64,000 nucleotides of DNA from Mucilaginibacter aquaedulcis (GTDB lineage Bacteria > Bacteroidota > Bacteroidia > Sphingobacteriales > Sphingobacteriaceae). Made by a program: the position numbers and the translations under genes. Shown in pieces: positions 53,968-63,649 of this stretch. The DNA lies in the NCBI RefSeq assembly GCF_030409325.1, contig NZ_JAUFPR010000002.1, positions 372,001-436,000 of the forward strand, written 5' to 3'. The notes under the pieces were generated by a model. It saw only the letters and a program-made list of their open reading frames with translations. It did not search any database and was not told the DNA's origin. Position 1 is the first letter of the stretch. Every line of letters starts with the position of its first letter.

Positions 53968-54945
53968 TTATGTTGCGTATTCGCGCTGATATTTGTTACG
54001 ATAATCAATTGGAGATAAGCCAGTGATACGTTTAAATGTGGTACGAAAAGCCTTGGTATCAGTGTATCCAACATTGTACATCACCTCATTTACATTTTCG
54101 CGTGAAGTTTCAAGACTTACTTTAGCCGCTTCTATTTTTACACGTTGTATATATTCGGCCACTGTATTGGCTGTTGCTTTTTTAAATCTGCGTTCCAGAT
54201 TGCGGCGACCTAAGGCAAACATGGAGGCCAGCTGTTCAACCGTAATCCTTTCCTGGTAGTTTTTCTCAATAAATTCCTGCGCTTTTTTTATTGGATCATC
54301 GGCATGATCTTTTTGCCCTTGGAAAATAATGAACGATGACTGGTTATTACGTTCCATTTCAATAGCAAATACTTTTGCGCTTAAAATAGCAATATCGCGG
54401 CCGGCAAATTTTTCAATCAAGTACAGAATAAGGTTAAGATAAGAGAAGGCCCCACCGCTTGAATAGAGACCTTGTTCGTCGGTAATGATCTTTTCAGTAA
54501 CCAGCGTTACCTCAGGGAACATTCTTCTGAAATCATTTGCCGCCATCCAGTGAGTAGCGCACTTTTTGCCATTTAATAAACCTGTTGAGGCCAATAAAAA
54601 CGCACCCATGCATAAACTAGCCACCTCGGCGCCATTATTATATTGTTCGGTTATCCAAGGTAAAAAATCTTTATTGTTTTCAACTTCAACACTAATATCA
54701 CCATCAATTGCAGGGATAATGATGAGGTCTGTTTTTGACACCTCGGCAATTGTTTTATTGGCATTAACAGTAAATAGGCCACCGCTAACAGGGGTTTCTT
54801 TGCTAAGGCCAACCAGTTCAACTTTAAAGATAGGATCTTTACCGGCAGCCATGAAAAACTGGTTTACCTGTGTTAAAAGCTGGCGCGAACCCTCTAAACT
54901 TCCCAATATGGCCCTTTTAGGCACAAGTATCGATATATGCTTCAT
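53968..54945 (-). CDS. DJ-1/PfpI-AraC fusion transcriptional regulator (GlxA/FtrA-like)
   Basis: 325 aa: an N-terminal DJ-1/PfpI-like ligand domain (about 1-190; LIIIPAIDGDI, VASLCMGAFLLASTGLLNGKKCATHW with the family Cys in LCMGAF), then AraC helix-turn-helix (about 215-320; ITVEQLASMFALGRRNLERRFKKATANTVAEYIQRVKI). I use MKHISILVPKRAILGS as start; 19 upstream codons do not fit the family. Convergent with SusCD; the ligand and target are unknown. Confidence 0.9.
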   Translation of the reverse strand: MKHISILVPKRAILGSLEGSRQLLTQVNQFFMAAGKDPIFKVELVGLSKETPVSGGLFTVNANKTIAEVSKTDLIIIPAIDGDISVEVENNKDFLPWITEQYNNGAEVASLCMGAFLLASTGLLNGKKCATHWMAANDFRRMFPEVTLVTEKIITDEQGLYSSGGAFSYLNLILYLIEKFAGRDIAILSAKVFAIEMERNNQSSFIIFQGQKDHADDPIKKAQEFIEKNYQERITVEQLASMFALGRRNLERRFKKATANTVAEYIQRVKIEAAKVSLETSRENVNEVMYNVGYTDTKAFRTTFKRITGLSPIDYRNKYQREYAT

Positions 54946-55103
54946 AATACGTAAATAGGTTATAATGGTATTTATAGTTCTGTAATCAGACACATTGGTC
55001 AATCATCTGTTACAAAACGCATTCAAATTATAATTTAATAAATATCATTCTAATTTAAATCAAGCCACATCAGAATGAAAAAATAACTAATAACTTTATT
55101 GGT

Positions 55104-55607
55104 TTACATAGTAGGATTTTGTTCATAAATGCTCCAGTACTGATCTGGTGTATTCCGTTTTTGCGCTAATATGATAGCGGAGTTGACACCTCCTTTAGGA
55201 TCGGCAGGGGTAACATACAGATCGGTATCTTTAAGCTTAATAAGATAAGTGTCTTTTTTTACAGCTATAAACTCATATTGCTGATTAGGGGCATTGGCTA
55301 CCAGGGGCTGTTCTTCAAAAGCTACGTTGGCAGCTGCTTTAGTTACTGGCTGAAATGTTTTATTGGTGAACAGGTTTTGTAACTGGTAAGTGTTTGATCC
55401 TGTGTTTTTAAAGTTCCATGTCATACACTTCCAGTTTTCCGGGTGGTAGGCTACCAGCGGTGTGCCATTTTTTGATTCTGCATCCTTTACTCTTAAAAGC
55501 ATTCCGGTCTGTACATTTTTTATTGCGTAAGTGCCTGATATACTTTGCGCAACACAAGGAATTGCTACAATTACGAGAAGAAAGGTTATAAACGAAGACA
55601 GTTTCAT
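55104..55607 (-). CDS. Exported ricin-B-lectin-like (RICIN) protein
   Basis: 167 aa. Signal peptide (MKLSSFITFLLVIVAIPCVAQ), then a beta-trefoil RICIN-type domain (GTYAIKNVQTGMLLRVKDAES, WNFKNTGSNTYQLQNLFTNKTF, QYWSIYEQN). The trefoil repeats carry W-F/W-S phrases as in other bacterial lectins. Likely carbohydrate-binding on the cell surface or in the periplasm; no catalytic domain. Single gene. Confidence 0.82.
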   Translation of the reverse strand: MKLSSFITFLLVIVAIPCVAQSISGTYAIKNVQTGMLLRVKDAESKNGTPLVAYHPENWKCMTWNFKNTGSNTYQLQNLFTNKTFQPVTKAAANVAFEEQPLVANAPNQQYEFIAVKKDTYLIKLKDTDLYVTPADPKGGVNSAIILAQKRNTPDQYWSIYEQNPTM

Positions 55608-55835
55608 ACAGATAGATTTAATTTACAATTGATTACCAATATAACAATTTGTTTGTAAAGTGGATTTGATAATGACAACTGCTTTTGTGTTGAAGTTGTA
55701 TCGATGCGGGTATTCAGGTTATTCATTTTGCATACTTACAGTACTCAATTACCGTTTAATTACCAAATGGATAAGTGCCCGTTATAAAACAAAAGCCGCG
55801 TTAAACCATTTATTTACCGAAGTGATAAATTCAAT

Positions 55836-55868
55836 TTTGCTTGAAATCACTAATATTTTTTATGTTTA
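55836..55868 (+). promoter_or_regulatory. Promoter of the OmpA-family gene
   Basis: TTTG at 55836-55839 and TATGTTTA at 55861-55868, 21 bases apart, matching the Bacteroidota -33/-7 spacing. The inferred start near 55875 favours the ATG at 55889. Confidence 0.6.
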
Positions 55869-55888
55869 CAAAAAAACAAACTTTAGCT

Positions 55889-56422
55889 ATGAACGCTTTT
55901 AAAACACCCTTATTTACTTTAATTTTCGCATTATTAGCCGTTACGGTATTATCCTGCAAATCAAAAAAGCTGGCTCAAAAACCAGTACCTGTTGAAACAG
56001 AACAAACTTACGCACCTAAGCCACAACCGGCACCTGCTCCGGCACCTGAAAAAAAGGAAACCCCACCGCCGCCGGCACCAAAACCAAATTATAATTTCAG
56101 CAATATTCAGTTTGAATTTAACTCAGCTGTTTTAAGAACATCTTCTTATCAAACATTAGATAAAGCTGCTGCTGAAATGAAAAAAGATAATACCGTTAAA
56201 TTTGTATTAAACGGTAATGCATCAGCCGAAGGTACTCCAGAACATAATATGGAACTATCTGTAGAAAGAGCAAACTCTGTAAAATTATACCTGGTAAACA
56301 GCGGCATTAATGGAGATAACCTTTCTGTAAAAGGCTTAGGCGAAACCAACCCTATTGGTGATAACAATACCGAAGAGGGTAGAGTATTAAACCGCAGAGT
56401 AGAGATCAAGGTTAACAAATAA
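55889..56422 (+). CDS. OmpA-family peptidoglycan-binding lipoprotein
   Basis: 177 aa: signal peptide with lipobox ending LSC, a Pro/Ala/Lys-rich linker (about 30-75, repeated PAPAPE-type), then an OmpA C-terminal domain (FEFNSAVLRTSSYQTLDKAA, NASAEGTPEHNMELSVERANSVKLYL, NTEEGRVLNRRVEIKV) that binds diaminopimelate of peptidoglycan. Start chosen at MNAFKTPLF because an upstream promoter would place the transcript start after the longer frame's Met. A strong terminator follows. Confidence 0.93.
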   Translation: MNAFKTPLFTLIFALLAVTVLSCKSKKLAQKPVPVETEQTYAPKPQPAPAPAPEKKETPPPPAPKPNYNFSNIQFEFNSAVLRTSSYQTLDKAAAEMKKDNTVKFVLNGNASAEGTPEHNMELSVERANSVKLYLVNSGINGDNLSVKGLGETNPIGDNNTEEGRVLNRRVEIKVNK

Positions 56423-56437
56423 TAACTATTCCTTTAT

Positions 56438-56482
56438 AAAGTAAAAGGGCCTGATAATTGCATTATCAGGCCCTTTTACTTT
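56438..56482 (+). terminator. Terminator of the OmpA-family gene
   Basis: 21-base perfect arms (56438-56458 / 56462-56482) with a 3-base loop; core AAAAGGGCCTGATAAT with T run. Confidence 0.88.
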
Positions 56483-56552
56483 AAATCCGGTGGCAACCAA
56501 TGCAGCTTACCCTTCGTAATGATAAAGTAACAACAATACTTTATCCGGCATT

Positions 56553-58226
56553 TTGAAGCACATCATTAAAGGAATATCAATCCTTTTAAATACTAAGGAA
56601 AAGGCACGATTTTACAGGCTGATCCTGTTTGATCTGGTTATCAGTGTGCTTGATATTGCTTTTTTAGGGACACTGTTGCTGGTTATTGGATTTTATACTT
56701 CTTCCAAAACTATAAACTTCTCTAATTTTTTATTTCCGATTAGCTGGTTTAATAAAGATTCATTGCTGTTGATCAGTGTTTTTTTAGTCCTGTTTTGTCT
56801 CAAAAATTGGTTAGGGTATGGGATACTTCAATTTCAACATCATTTTTTTTATAATGTAGCCTCACGCTTATCAAAAAGGAATATCATTTATTATCTTAAA
56901 GGAGACTATCTACGATTTGTGAATGTTGATTCATCTATTCATATCCGGCAAATAAGTCAGCAGCCCATTGAATTTAGTCATTATATTTTAACTAATGTTC
57001 AGCAGATCATATCACAGGCTATTCTGATCCTGTTTACTATAAGTGCGATCCTTATTTATCAACCAATATTGTTTTTAATGTTGCTGCTGTTATTGTTACC
57101 ACCCATACTGGTGTTGGGTTACTTTATCAGAAAACGATCAAAACAGATCAGGGTAAATACCAAACTTACAAGCGAGAAAACCCTTCAGCATTTACAGGAG
57201 TCATTATCAGGCTATATAGAAAGCAATATTTATCATAAAAGTGATTTTTTAACCAATCGTTATTACAACTATCAGCAGCAATTAAATAACAATATAGCTT
57301 CACAGCAAACACTACAAGGACTCCCTTCAAGATTAGTAGAGGTTTTTGCTGTATTAGGTTTCTTTATCCTCCTACTGATCAACAAATGGTCGGCTCATAG
57401 GCCGGTTATAGATTTATTGACCATTGGTATTTTTATGGCTGCAGCTTATAAAATTATTCCGGGTATCATTAAAATATTAAACAGCACCGGGCAAATTAAA
57501 ACTTATGAGTTTACGCTGAATGATTTGCTAATGGTAAAGGAGGAACGATTCCCAAAAAACAATACATCTCCTGACTTTATTCTGCCCTTGTGCGAAATTG
57601 GATTTAATAACGTCAGCTTCAGATATAAAGATCATCCGATATTGAAAAACTTCAGTTTTAATATTAGGCAGGCTGATTTTGCGGGCATATCAGCTATCTC
57701 CGGACGAGGAAAAACCACCATGATCAATTTACTTTTAGGCTTTTTGCAACCTGATGAAGGCCATGTTTTAATCAATGATCAAATTGCCAATGTAAATACA
57801 AGAAAGCAGTATTGGAAAAAGATAGCCTATGTAAAGCAGCAAAATTATCTTATACATGATACCATTCTGAAAAACATTACCCTCAGCGATGATGAATATG
57901 ATCGGGATAGGTTAAACTTTGCAGTTAATTTTTGCGGTCTTGATTCATTATTAAACAAAGATACCGAGGGATTATACCAAATGATCAGAGAAAGTGGGAA
58001 AAACCTGAGTGGAGGCCAGCGGCAAAGGATTATGCTGGCAAGGGCGCTATATCATGATTTTGATTTATTGATACTTGATGAGCCTTTTGGCGAAATGGAT
58101 CAGCAGGCAGAAAATATTATCCTGCTTCAGTTAAGGGAGCTGGCTCAAAGTGGCAAAATTATTCTGTTTGTAACACATAATACCACAAGCCTCACTTATT
58201 GCAACAAACTGATAACATTGGCATGA
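56553..58226 (+). CDS. ABC transporter, fused permease-ATPase (exporter type)
   Basis: 557 aa: six-helix membrane domain (about 20-310) followed by an ATPase domain with signature LSGGQRQRIMLARAL, Walker B LLILDEPFGEMD and H-loop VTHNTTS. Walker A reads AISGRGKTT; the first Gly of the usual GxxGxGKT is Ala, a mild oddity. One half-transporter, so probably a homodimer exporting a lipid, glycan or small molecule. The last 4 bases overlap the glycosyltransferase start. First gene of the right-edge cluster. Confidence 0.9.
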   Translation: MKHIIKGISILLNTKEKARFYRLILFDLVISVLDIAFLGTLLLVIGFYTSSKTINFSNFLFPISWFNKDSLLLISVFLVLFCLKNWLGYGILQFQHHFFYNVASRLSKRNIIYYLKGDYLRFVNVDSSIHIRQISQQPIEFSHYILTNVQQIISQAILILFTISAILIYQPILFLMLLLLLLPPILVLGYFIRKRSKQIRVNTKLTSEKTLQHLQESLSGYIESNIYHKSDFLTNRYYNYQQQLNNNIASQQTLQGLPSRLVEVFAVLGFFILLLINKWSAHRPVIDLLTIGIFMAAAYKIIPGIIKILNSTGQIKTYEFTLNDLLMVKEERFPKNNTSPDFILPLCEIGFNNVSFRYKDHPILKNFSFNIRQADFAGISAISGRGKTTMINLLLGFLQPDEGHVLINDQIANVNTRKQYWKKIAYVKQQNYLIHDTILKNITLSDDEYDRDRLNFAVNFCGLDSLLNKDTEGLYQMIRESGKNLSGGQRQRIMLARALYHDFDLLILDEPFGEMDQQAENIILLQLRELAQSGKIILFVTHNTTSLTYCNKLITLA

Positions 58227-59281
58227 ACAAGCAAAAAGCGTTGGTGATAATAAGTCCGGGTTTCCCGGTTAATGAGAATGATACAACCTGTATACCACCA
58301 CAGCAAGTATTTGTAAAGGCATTAAAGCAATGTTATCCGCAGCTTAATATCATAGTGGTTAGCTTTCAGTATCCTTTTGAAGCCATAACATATAAGTGGC
58401 ATGGAGTAGAAGTAATAGCGTTAGGGGGAAAGGCCAGGGGAGGACCTTACCGGCTTTTTACCTGGAAAAGCGCCTTACGTGTACTAAAAGATCTGAATAA
58501 AAAATACGAGATATCTGGTTTGCTAAGTTTCTGGCTTGGCGAGTGTGCGCTTATAGGCAAGCGCTTTGCACGCAAAAACAATCTGAAACATTATTGCTGG
58601 ATGCTCGGCCAGGATGCAAAAGCCGGCAATAATTACGTGAAGCAGATTAATCCGGATGGAGATATGCTGATAGCGCTGTCTGATTTTTTGGTTAGGGAAT
58701 TTAGTATTAATTATGGTATAAAACCGGCTTATGTTATTCCGCCCGGTGTTGATACCTCGCTATTTAAGCCTTTAAATAACGATGTTAGAGATATTGATGT
58801 CATAGGTGCAGGATCACTTATTCCGCTTAAACAGTATGATCTGTTTATTAATGTGATCAAAAATCTGACACAAAAATTTCCTCATATAAAAGCGGTTATA
58901 TGTGGGAAAGGGCCAGAAATCGAATCCCTGAAAAAACAGATCGTTAAACTAAACCTGACTGATAACGTAGAGCTAAAAGGCGAGTTACAGCACGCTGAAG
59001 TATTGGCTTTGATGCAACGTTCTAAGGTGTTTTTACATACCTCTGCTTATGAGGGTTATGGCATGGTACTGAACGAAGCGCTGTATGCCGGTGCACAAGT
59101 GGTAAGTCTGGTGAACCCGATGAATGAACGCCACTCAAATCATCATGTTCCGGATAATGCAGAGCATTTGCCGAGTATAATTGAAGAATTACTTGATAAT
59201 CCTAACCCTATATACGAACCCGTGTTGGTTCATCCAATACAAATGGTAGTTGCAAAAGTAATGGCTTTATATAACTACTGA
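58223..59281 (+). CDS. Glycosyltransferase family 4 (GT-B fold)
   Basis: 352 aa. It has ISPGFPVNEND near the N-terminus, PPGVDTSLFKP and the nucleotide-sugar binding motif HTSAYEGYGMVLNEALYAG (E-x7-E type) in the C-terminal half, with VIGAGSLIPLKQYD. Transfers a sugar from an activated donor to an unknown acceptor. I use the ATG at 58223 (TTG lies 24 bases earlier). It overlaps the exporter by 4 bases, a natural export-and-glycosylation pair. The stop touches the stop of the next, opposing gene. Confidence 0.92.
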   Translation: MNKQKALVIISPGFPVNENDTTCIPPQQVFVKALKQCYPQLNIIVVSFQYPFEAITYKWHGVEVIALGGKARGGPYRLFTWKSALRVLKDLNKKYEISGLLSFWLGECALIGKRFARKNNLKHYCWMLGQDAKAGNNYVKQINPDGDMLIALSDFLVREFSINYGIKPAYVIPPGVDTSLFKPLNNDVRDIDVIGAGSLIPLKQYDLFINVIKNLTQKFPHIKAVICGKGPEIESLKKQIVKLNLTDNVELKGELQHAEVLALMQRSKVFLHTSAYEGYGMVLNEALYAGAQVVSLVNPMNERHSNHHVPDNAEHLPSIIEELLDNPNPIYEPVLVHPIQMVVAKVMALYNY

Positions 59282-60454
59282 TCATATAATTTGGCGACCT
59301 ATAATCTCTATCGGGAAAACAAATTCTGGCAGGTATTCTCTGATCTCAGAAATTAGCGCTTCTAAATTACCCTCCACATATTTAAAGCTTCCATTTATTT
59401 TAACAAGACTAAAATGCATTCCCCGTAAATCAGGAGCCAACTGGGGCAAGAGTTCCTGTTCAAACAGACGAATTTTTCCCTGATGCATAATCAACAAAAT
59501 ATCTGCCGGAGATACTTCATAAAAAGCATCAAGATCTTTTTTTTTATCTTTTCTTCTGGTAATAACTATATCGGCATCTTTACCAGGGGTAAGCTGTCCG
59601 GTATTCAATCCCCACGTTTTTGAAGGCTCAATAGTAAGTGAATTATATAATTCCTCATCGGTTAGCAAACTCGTTTTGCGTGCAAGGGCAATATGCTCCC
59701 AAATATTCCAGTCACTTGTCAGGGTAGAGTCTGTGCCGAATATAACAGACGTATTATGTTTGAGTTGGTGTATTGGTGCCGTTTTATTTAACAAAAAATA
59801 GTTTGATTGCGGGCACCACACAATAGCTTTAAAATGGTTTGCTTGCTGCGTGTTCATGGCCACGCCGTGAATACCAATCAAATTTCTGTGAAGGATATTC
59901 CAGGATATTAAACGGTGAATTTCATCTCCCGCTTCTTCATCAGTACCTTCACCTGTATGGATTACTACAGAAAGTTTTCTTTTGAGCGGATTGTTTATTT
60001 TTAGTTTCCATGCTTTTTCAAAGGCTGGAGAGTGCAGATCGTGAGTATCCTCATAAACTGTAATAAGAGCATCATCAAGGGATAAACGCTCACCGTGGTT
60101 AACTACTGTTGTAACGCCGCAAAGCAGGTTCTTGTAAATCCCCCATTTAATGCGGAGTTCAGATGGTACCTGTAATACATTATTTATTTCATACTTAAAT
60201 TGTTGATGTATGTAAGCACCCCATTGAGTATAATTTGTATAAATGCGTTTACCTAACTTTGGAAATAAATTAAAATCAAGATGATCATGGGAATTGATAA
60301 GGCCTGGAAAAACCAGAGCGTCATTGAAATAAAGCTGCAGCGTGTCAGTATCATCAATAGTATTAGTTGGAGATACATTATTGATCTTATTCTGAAAAAT
60401 ATCAATACTAACTGAAGCCCCGCCGGTTGCCTGTTTCAATCCATGGAGTATCAT
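59282..60454 (-). CDS. Amidohydrolase-superfamily metal hydrolase
   Basis: 390 aa TIM-barrel hydrolase. Metal ligands: HDH in GLINSHDHLDF, HTGEG, HGVAM and GTDSTL, the ATZ/TRZ/ guanine- or methylthioadenosine-deaminase order. The C-terminal PGKDADIVITRR is typical. Substrate unknown: deaminases of purines and S-adenosyl derivatives share the fold, which is notable beside radical-SAM and methyltransferase genes. One base is shared with the methyltransferase start. Confidence 0.88.
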   Translation of the reverse strand: MILHGLKQATGGASVSIDIFQNKINNVSPTNTIDDTDTLQLYFNDALVFPGLINSHDHLDFNLFPKLGKRIYTNYTQWGAYIHQQFKYEINNVLQVPSELRIKWGIYKNLLCGVTTVVNHGERLSLDDALITVYEDTHDLHSPAFEKAWKLKINNPLKRKLSVVIHTGEGTDEEAGDEIHRLISWNILHRNLIGIHGVAMNTQQANHFKAIVWCPQSNYFLLNKTAPIHQLKHNTSVIFGTDSTLTSDWNIWEHIALARKTSLLTDEELYNSLTIEPSKTWGLNTGQLTPGKDADIVITRRKDKKKDLDAFYEVSPADILLIMHQGKIRLFEQELLPQLAPDLRGMHFSLVKINGSFKYVEGNLEALISEIREYLPEFVFPIEIIGRQII

Positions 60455-61194
60455 TATCCCTTTTTTAAATGTATACCGTATATTACTGGGAAGCCATTGT
60501 ATTTTTCAAACACATGCATAGCGTTTTGTTTTGTATAAAATGGTTTCATGCTTTCATCAATTTTTATTTCTTCCTGGCTCATTAACTGAAAGTTATTACG
60601 AAGTAAAACATCTTTAATGGTATAAATGGGATGAACATAGTTTCGTACGGTCATTACAGCGTTATTATGTTTAAAGGTACGTTTACCCCCGAATGCCAGC
60701 GTATGCGGATGAAAATCTGTTATAATCATATCTCCGCCACTTTTTAATAAACGCGTCCATGATTGCAGGGCTTCTTCAATATTTTCAATATGAGCAACCG
60801 TAAGTGTGGATATGATCACATCATAAGTTTCATCCGGAACATCTGAAAAGAGGTTGTCGGTGATTTGTCGGATTTGAGCCTGTGGGTATTTTTCTTTTAG
60901 CTTTTGCAGCATACCGCCAGATACATCAAAACCAGTTAAAGCTCCGGGTTGTTTATCAAATATAACTGACCAGTGCCTGCCGGTACCACAACCAATATCT
61001 GCTACCTGTTTACCCTGAATATTGATCTGGCTAATAAGATAGTAGAATAATTTACCATCAAGATGAAGCATGAGGTTATCGGGTTGTTTATCATAATCGT
61101 CAGACCATAGATCGTAGGCTTCTACTGCGCTTTTTTCTGTTACTGCCTTGCCCGATACTCTATTTTGTATATAATTTTTTATGGTGCCTAACAT
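60454..61194 (-). CDS. Class I SAM-dependent methyltransferase
   Basis: 246 aa with motif I VADIGCGTGRHWSV and the later LKSGGDMIITDFHPH. Similar to UbiE/COQ5-like or small-molecule methyltransferases; substrate unknown. I begin at MLGTIKNYIQ; a Met 7 codons upstream gives a longer alternative. Upstream gene of a two-gene minus operon with the amidohydrolase. Divergent from the radical-SAM gene across 181 bases. Confidence 0.88.
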   Translation of the reverse strand: MLGTIKNYIQNRVSGKAVTEKSAVEAYDLWSDDYDKQPDNLMLHLDGKLFYYLISQINIQGKQVADIGCGTGRHWSVIFDKQPGALTGFDVSGGMLQKLKEKYPQAQIRQITDNLFSDVPDETYDVIISTLTVAHIENIEEALQSWTRLLKSGGDMIITDFHPHTLAFGGKRTFKHNNAVMTVRNYVHPIYTIKDVLLRNNFQLMSQEEIKIDESMKPFYTKQNAMHVFEKYNGFPVIYGIHLKKG

Positions 61195-61375
61195 ATACTG
61201 CTTCTTATATAACAATAACGGTTTTATAAAGCTTAAGGTTGCCCCTGCATTTTATTATTAATACAGGCAACCACATGTAAAAACGCAGCGTAGTATACAG
61301 TAAACGGTCATTGTATCATTGGTAAAATTGATGACTGCTTCAGTGTCGGATATCTGCTCGTTATGAATTATTAAT

Positions 61376-62887
61376 ATGGCAACTAAGATCAATAAAGTAA
61401 TACTATTTAATCCTAAAAGTGCTATTGCCAAATACCGGATACCTAATTCCATATTAAATATTGCTGCCTCTATTGAGGGAAAATATGACTGGACCATTGT
61501 TGACGGCAATTGTGAAGCCGATCCGATGGAGAAAATAGAAAGCTATTTAAGAACAGGAGAATATGGTTACCTCGGTTTTACTGTTATGCCCGGCCCTCAA
61601 TTAAAGCAGGCTATCGAGATATCAAAAGCCATAAAGGAAAGATATCCTTATACCACAATGATATGGGGCGGTTATTTTCCATCAAATCAACCTAAAGTAG
61701 TTCTTGATTCACGTTACGTTGATTTTATTATTAATGGGCCTGGCGATAATGCTTTTCCATTACTGATAGATGCACTTGAAAATCATAAACCCTACGAATT
61801 TATAAAAAACCTGATATACAAAGCCGATGGTAAAATAACCAAAACAATTAAAGAGGATCTTCTTGATCAGGACTCACTGCCACCGCTGCCTTATGATAAG
61901 TTAAATAACTTTTATCCCCTCGGTAAATTTTTAGGAAAGACTTATTTAGGAGAGCATACCATGGCTTATCATTCAAGTATTGGTTGCCCTTTTACTTGTT
62001 CATTTTGTGCGGTAGTGCCTATTTACGAAGCGCGTTGGAAGGCAAAGTCGGCTCAAAAGGTTTATAAAGATGTTAAATACATTAAAGATAACTGGGGCGC
62101 CGATGCTGTTGAGTTTCACGATAATAACTTTTTTGTATCAGAAAAACGAGCGGTAGAGTTTGCTAAACTTATTCAACCTGAAAACATGACATGGTGGGGC
62201 ATGGCTCGTATAGATACTATGGACAAGTTTAAGGATTCATCTTTAGAGATAATACGCGCGTCAGGCTGTAAATGCATTTTTTTTGGTGCTGAAAGTGGCA
62301 ACGACAGCATACTTGAACAGATGGACAAAGGTGGTACACAAACCGGCGAACAGATTATCCGGTTTGCTGAGCGTTTGAAAAAGTTTGATATTATTCCGGA
62401 ATATTCCTTTGTATTAGGTACACCAGCAGCCACCCAGGAAAAGGTACAACAGCAAATAGATTTTGAGATCAACTTTATAAAAAGAGTAAAAGAAGTTAAC
62501 CCTAAAACCGAAATAGTTATATACACTTATACGCCTGTACCGACCGAAGGATCAGAGCTTTACAAACAAGTTTTAGAGCAGGGATTTAAATACCCGCAAA
62601 CTCTGGAAGACTGGATAAGCCCGGCGTGGGAGAGTTTTGACCTGCGTAAAAATCCGCTAACACCATGGATAAAACCGGAAATGATAGATAAGATCAGGAA
62701 TTTCGAAACCGTATTGAACGGTGTTTATCCAACAGTTACAGATATAAAACTGAACGACTTGAAAAGAAGATCGATCAAGCTTTTATCCACCCTGCGCTAC
62801 AAAACCAATATATACAAGTATCCTTACGAAATAAAGCTACTGCAAAGGTTTTGGCAATATCGACAACCTGAAATACAAGGTTTTTAA
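61376..62887 (+). CDS. B12-binding-type radical SAM protein
   Basis: 503 aa. The N-terminal ~150 residues have the Rossmann pattern of cobalamin-binding domains (NKVILFNPKSA, YLGFTVMPGPQLKQAIEISKAIKERYP, MIWGGYFPSNQP), though no DxHxxG was seen, so cobalamin binding is uncertain. The radical-SAM domain has C204, C208 and C211 in GCPFTCSFC, then GAESGNDSILEQMDKGG and EYSFVLGTPAAT. Typical reactions are methylation of unactivated carbon or ring rearrangement. It is followed by a methyltransferase and another radical-SAM gene, so it probably acts in a biosynthetic path. Confidence 0.9.
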   Translation: MATKINKVILFNPKSAIAKYRIPNSILNIAASIEGKYDWTIVDGNCEADPMEKIESYLRTGEYGYLGFTVMPGPQLKQAIEISKAIKERYPYTTMIWGGYFPSNQPKVVLDSRYVDFIINGPGDNAFPLLIDALENHKPYEFIKNLIYKADGKITKTIKEDLLDQDSLPPLPYDKLNNFYPLGKFLGKTYLGEHTMAYHSSIGCPFTCSFCAVVPIYEARWKAKSAQKVYKDVKYIKDNWGADAVEFHDNNFFVSEKRAVEFAKLIQPENMTWWGMARIDTMDKFKDSSLEIIRASGCKCIFFGAESGNDSILEQMDKGGTQTGEQIIRFAERLKKFDIIPEYSFVLGTPAATQEKVQQQIDFEINFIKRVKEVNPKTEIVIYTYTPVPTEGSELYKQVLEQGFKYPQTLEDWISPAWESFDLRKNPLTPWIKPEMIDKIRNFETVLNGVYPTVTDIKLNDLKRRSIKLLSTLRYKTNIYKYPYEIKLLQRFWQYRQPEIQGF

Positions 62888-62921
62888 TCAGTATAAAACT
62901 TTGAAAGAAAGTAAATTAGAT

Positions 62922-63647
62922 ATGATCCCCGCTGTTACCGATACTTCTGATGAAGTATTGGAGGAGATGTATATTGCTATACGTGAAAAAGAGGGCAGAA
63001 CATATACCGACAAACAGGTAGCTCAACTTCCGGTTATTGATGAGGGGCATCGGTTTTATAAGGAATGGATCATAAGGCAGCGTTCAAGCAAACGCTTGAT
63101 AACTTATCTCATGGCTTTAGAGAAACCGCTTAACATTCTTGAAATTGGTTGTGGCAATGGTTGGTTATCTGCACAACTTGCCGATATACTTAATGCAAAG
63201 GTAACAGGACTCGACCCCAATCTGGTGGAAATAGAACAAGCCCGTCGGGTATTTAAAAAACCCAATCTGTGGTTTATACAGCGTGGGTTTGATCAGGAAA
63301 CTTTTGATAGAAAGGTAAAATTTGATGTTATCATATTTGCTGCTTCAGTGCAATACTTTCAATCGTTAGATACGGTTATAGACAATGCCTTTGCCTTATT
63401 AACAAAGGTTGGCGAAGTTCATATAATAGATACGCCTTTTTATGATGAGCAACGGGCTGGTATTGCGGCTCAACGATGCAGGCAATATTATCAAGATATG
63501 GGCTTCCCAAGCATGGCCGATCATTACTATCATCATACGCTTAATGAAATTACCAAATTTAACCCCAGAGTATTATTTAATCCACGCGGTTTGTGGAATC
63601 GCATAGTTAAGAAAGATGTTTTTTATTGGATTATGTTAAAACCTTAA
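62922..63647 (+). CDS. Class I SAM-dependent methyltransferase (second of the cluster)
   Basis: 241 aa with motif I LNILEIGCGNGWLSAQLADI, an acidic loop in GLDPN, and VKFDVIIFAASVQYFQS. It does not closely resemble the other methyltransferase. I start at the ATG at 62922; the frame begins with TTG at 62901 only 13 bases after the radical-SAM stop. Transcribed with its neighbours on both sides, so it is part of the plus operon. Confidence 0.88.
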   Translation: MIPAVTDTSDEVLEEMYIAIREKEGRTYTDKQVAQLPVIDEGHRFYKEWIIRQRSSKRLITYLMALEKPLNILEIGCGNGWLSAQLADILNAKVTGLDPNLVEIEQARRVFKKPNLWFIQRGFDQETFDRKVKFDVIIFAASVQYFQSLDTVIDNAFALLTKVGEVHIIDTPFYDEQRAGIAAQRCRQYYQDMGFPSMADHYYHHTLNEITKFNPRVLFNPRGLWNRIVKKDVFYWIMLKP

Positions 63648-63649
63648 TT

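Noticed and set aside
55660..55902. 80-codon frame upstream of the OmpA gene
   Set aside because: It runs over the OmpA promoter and start with a composition unlike its neighbours.
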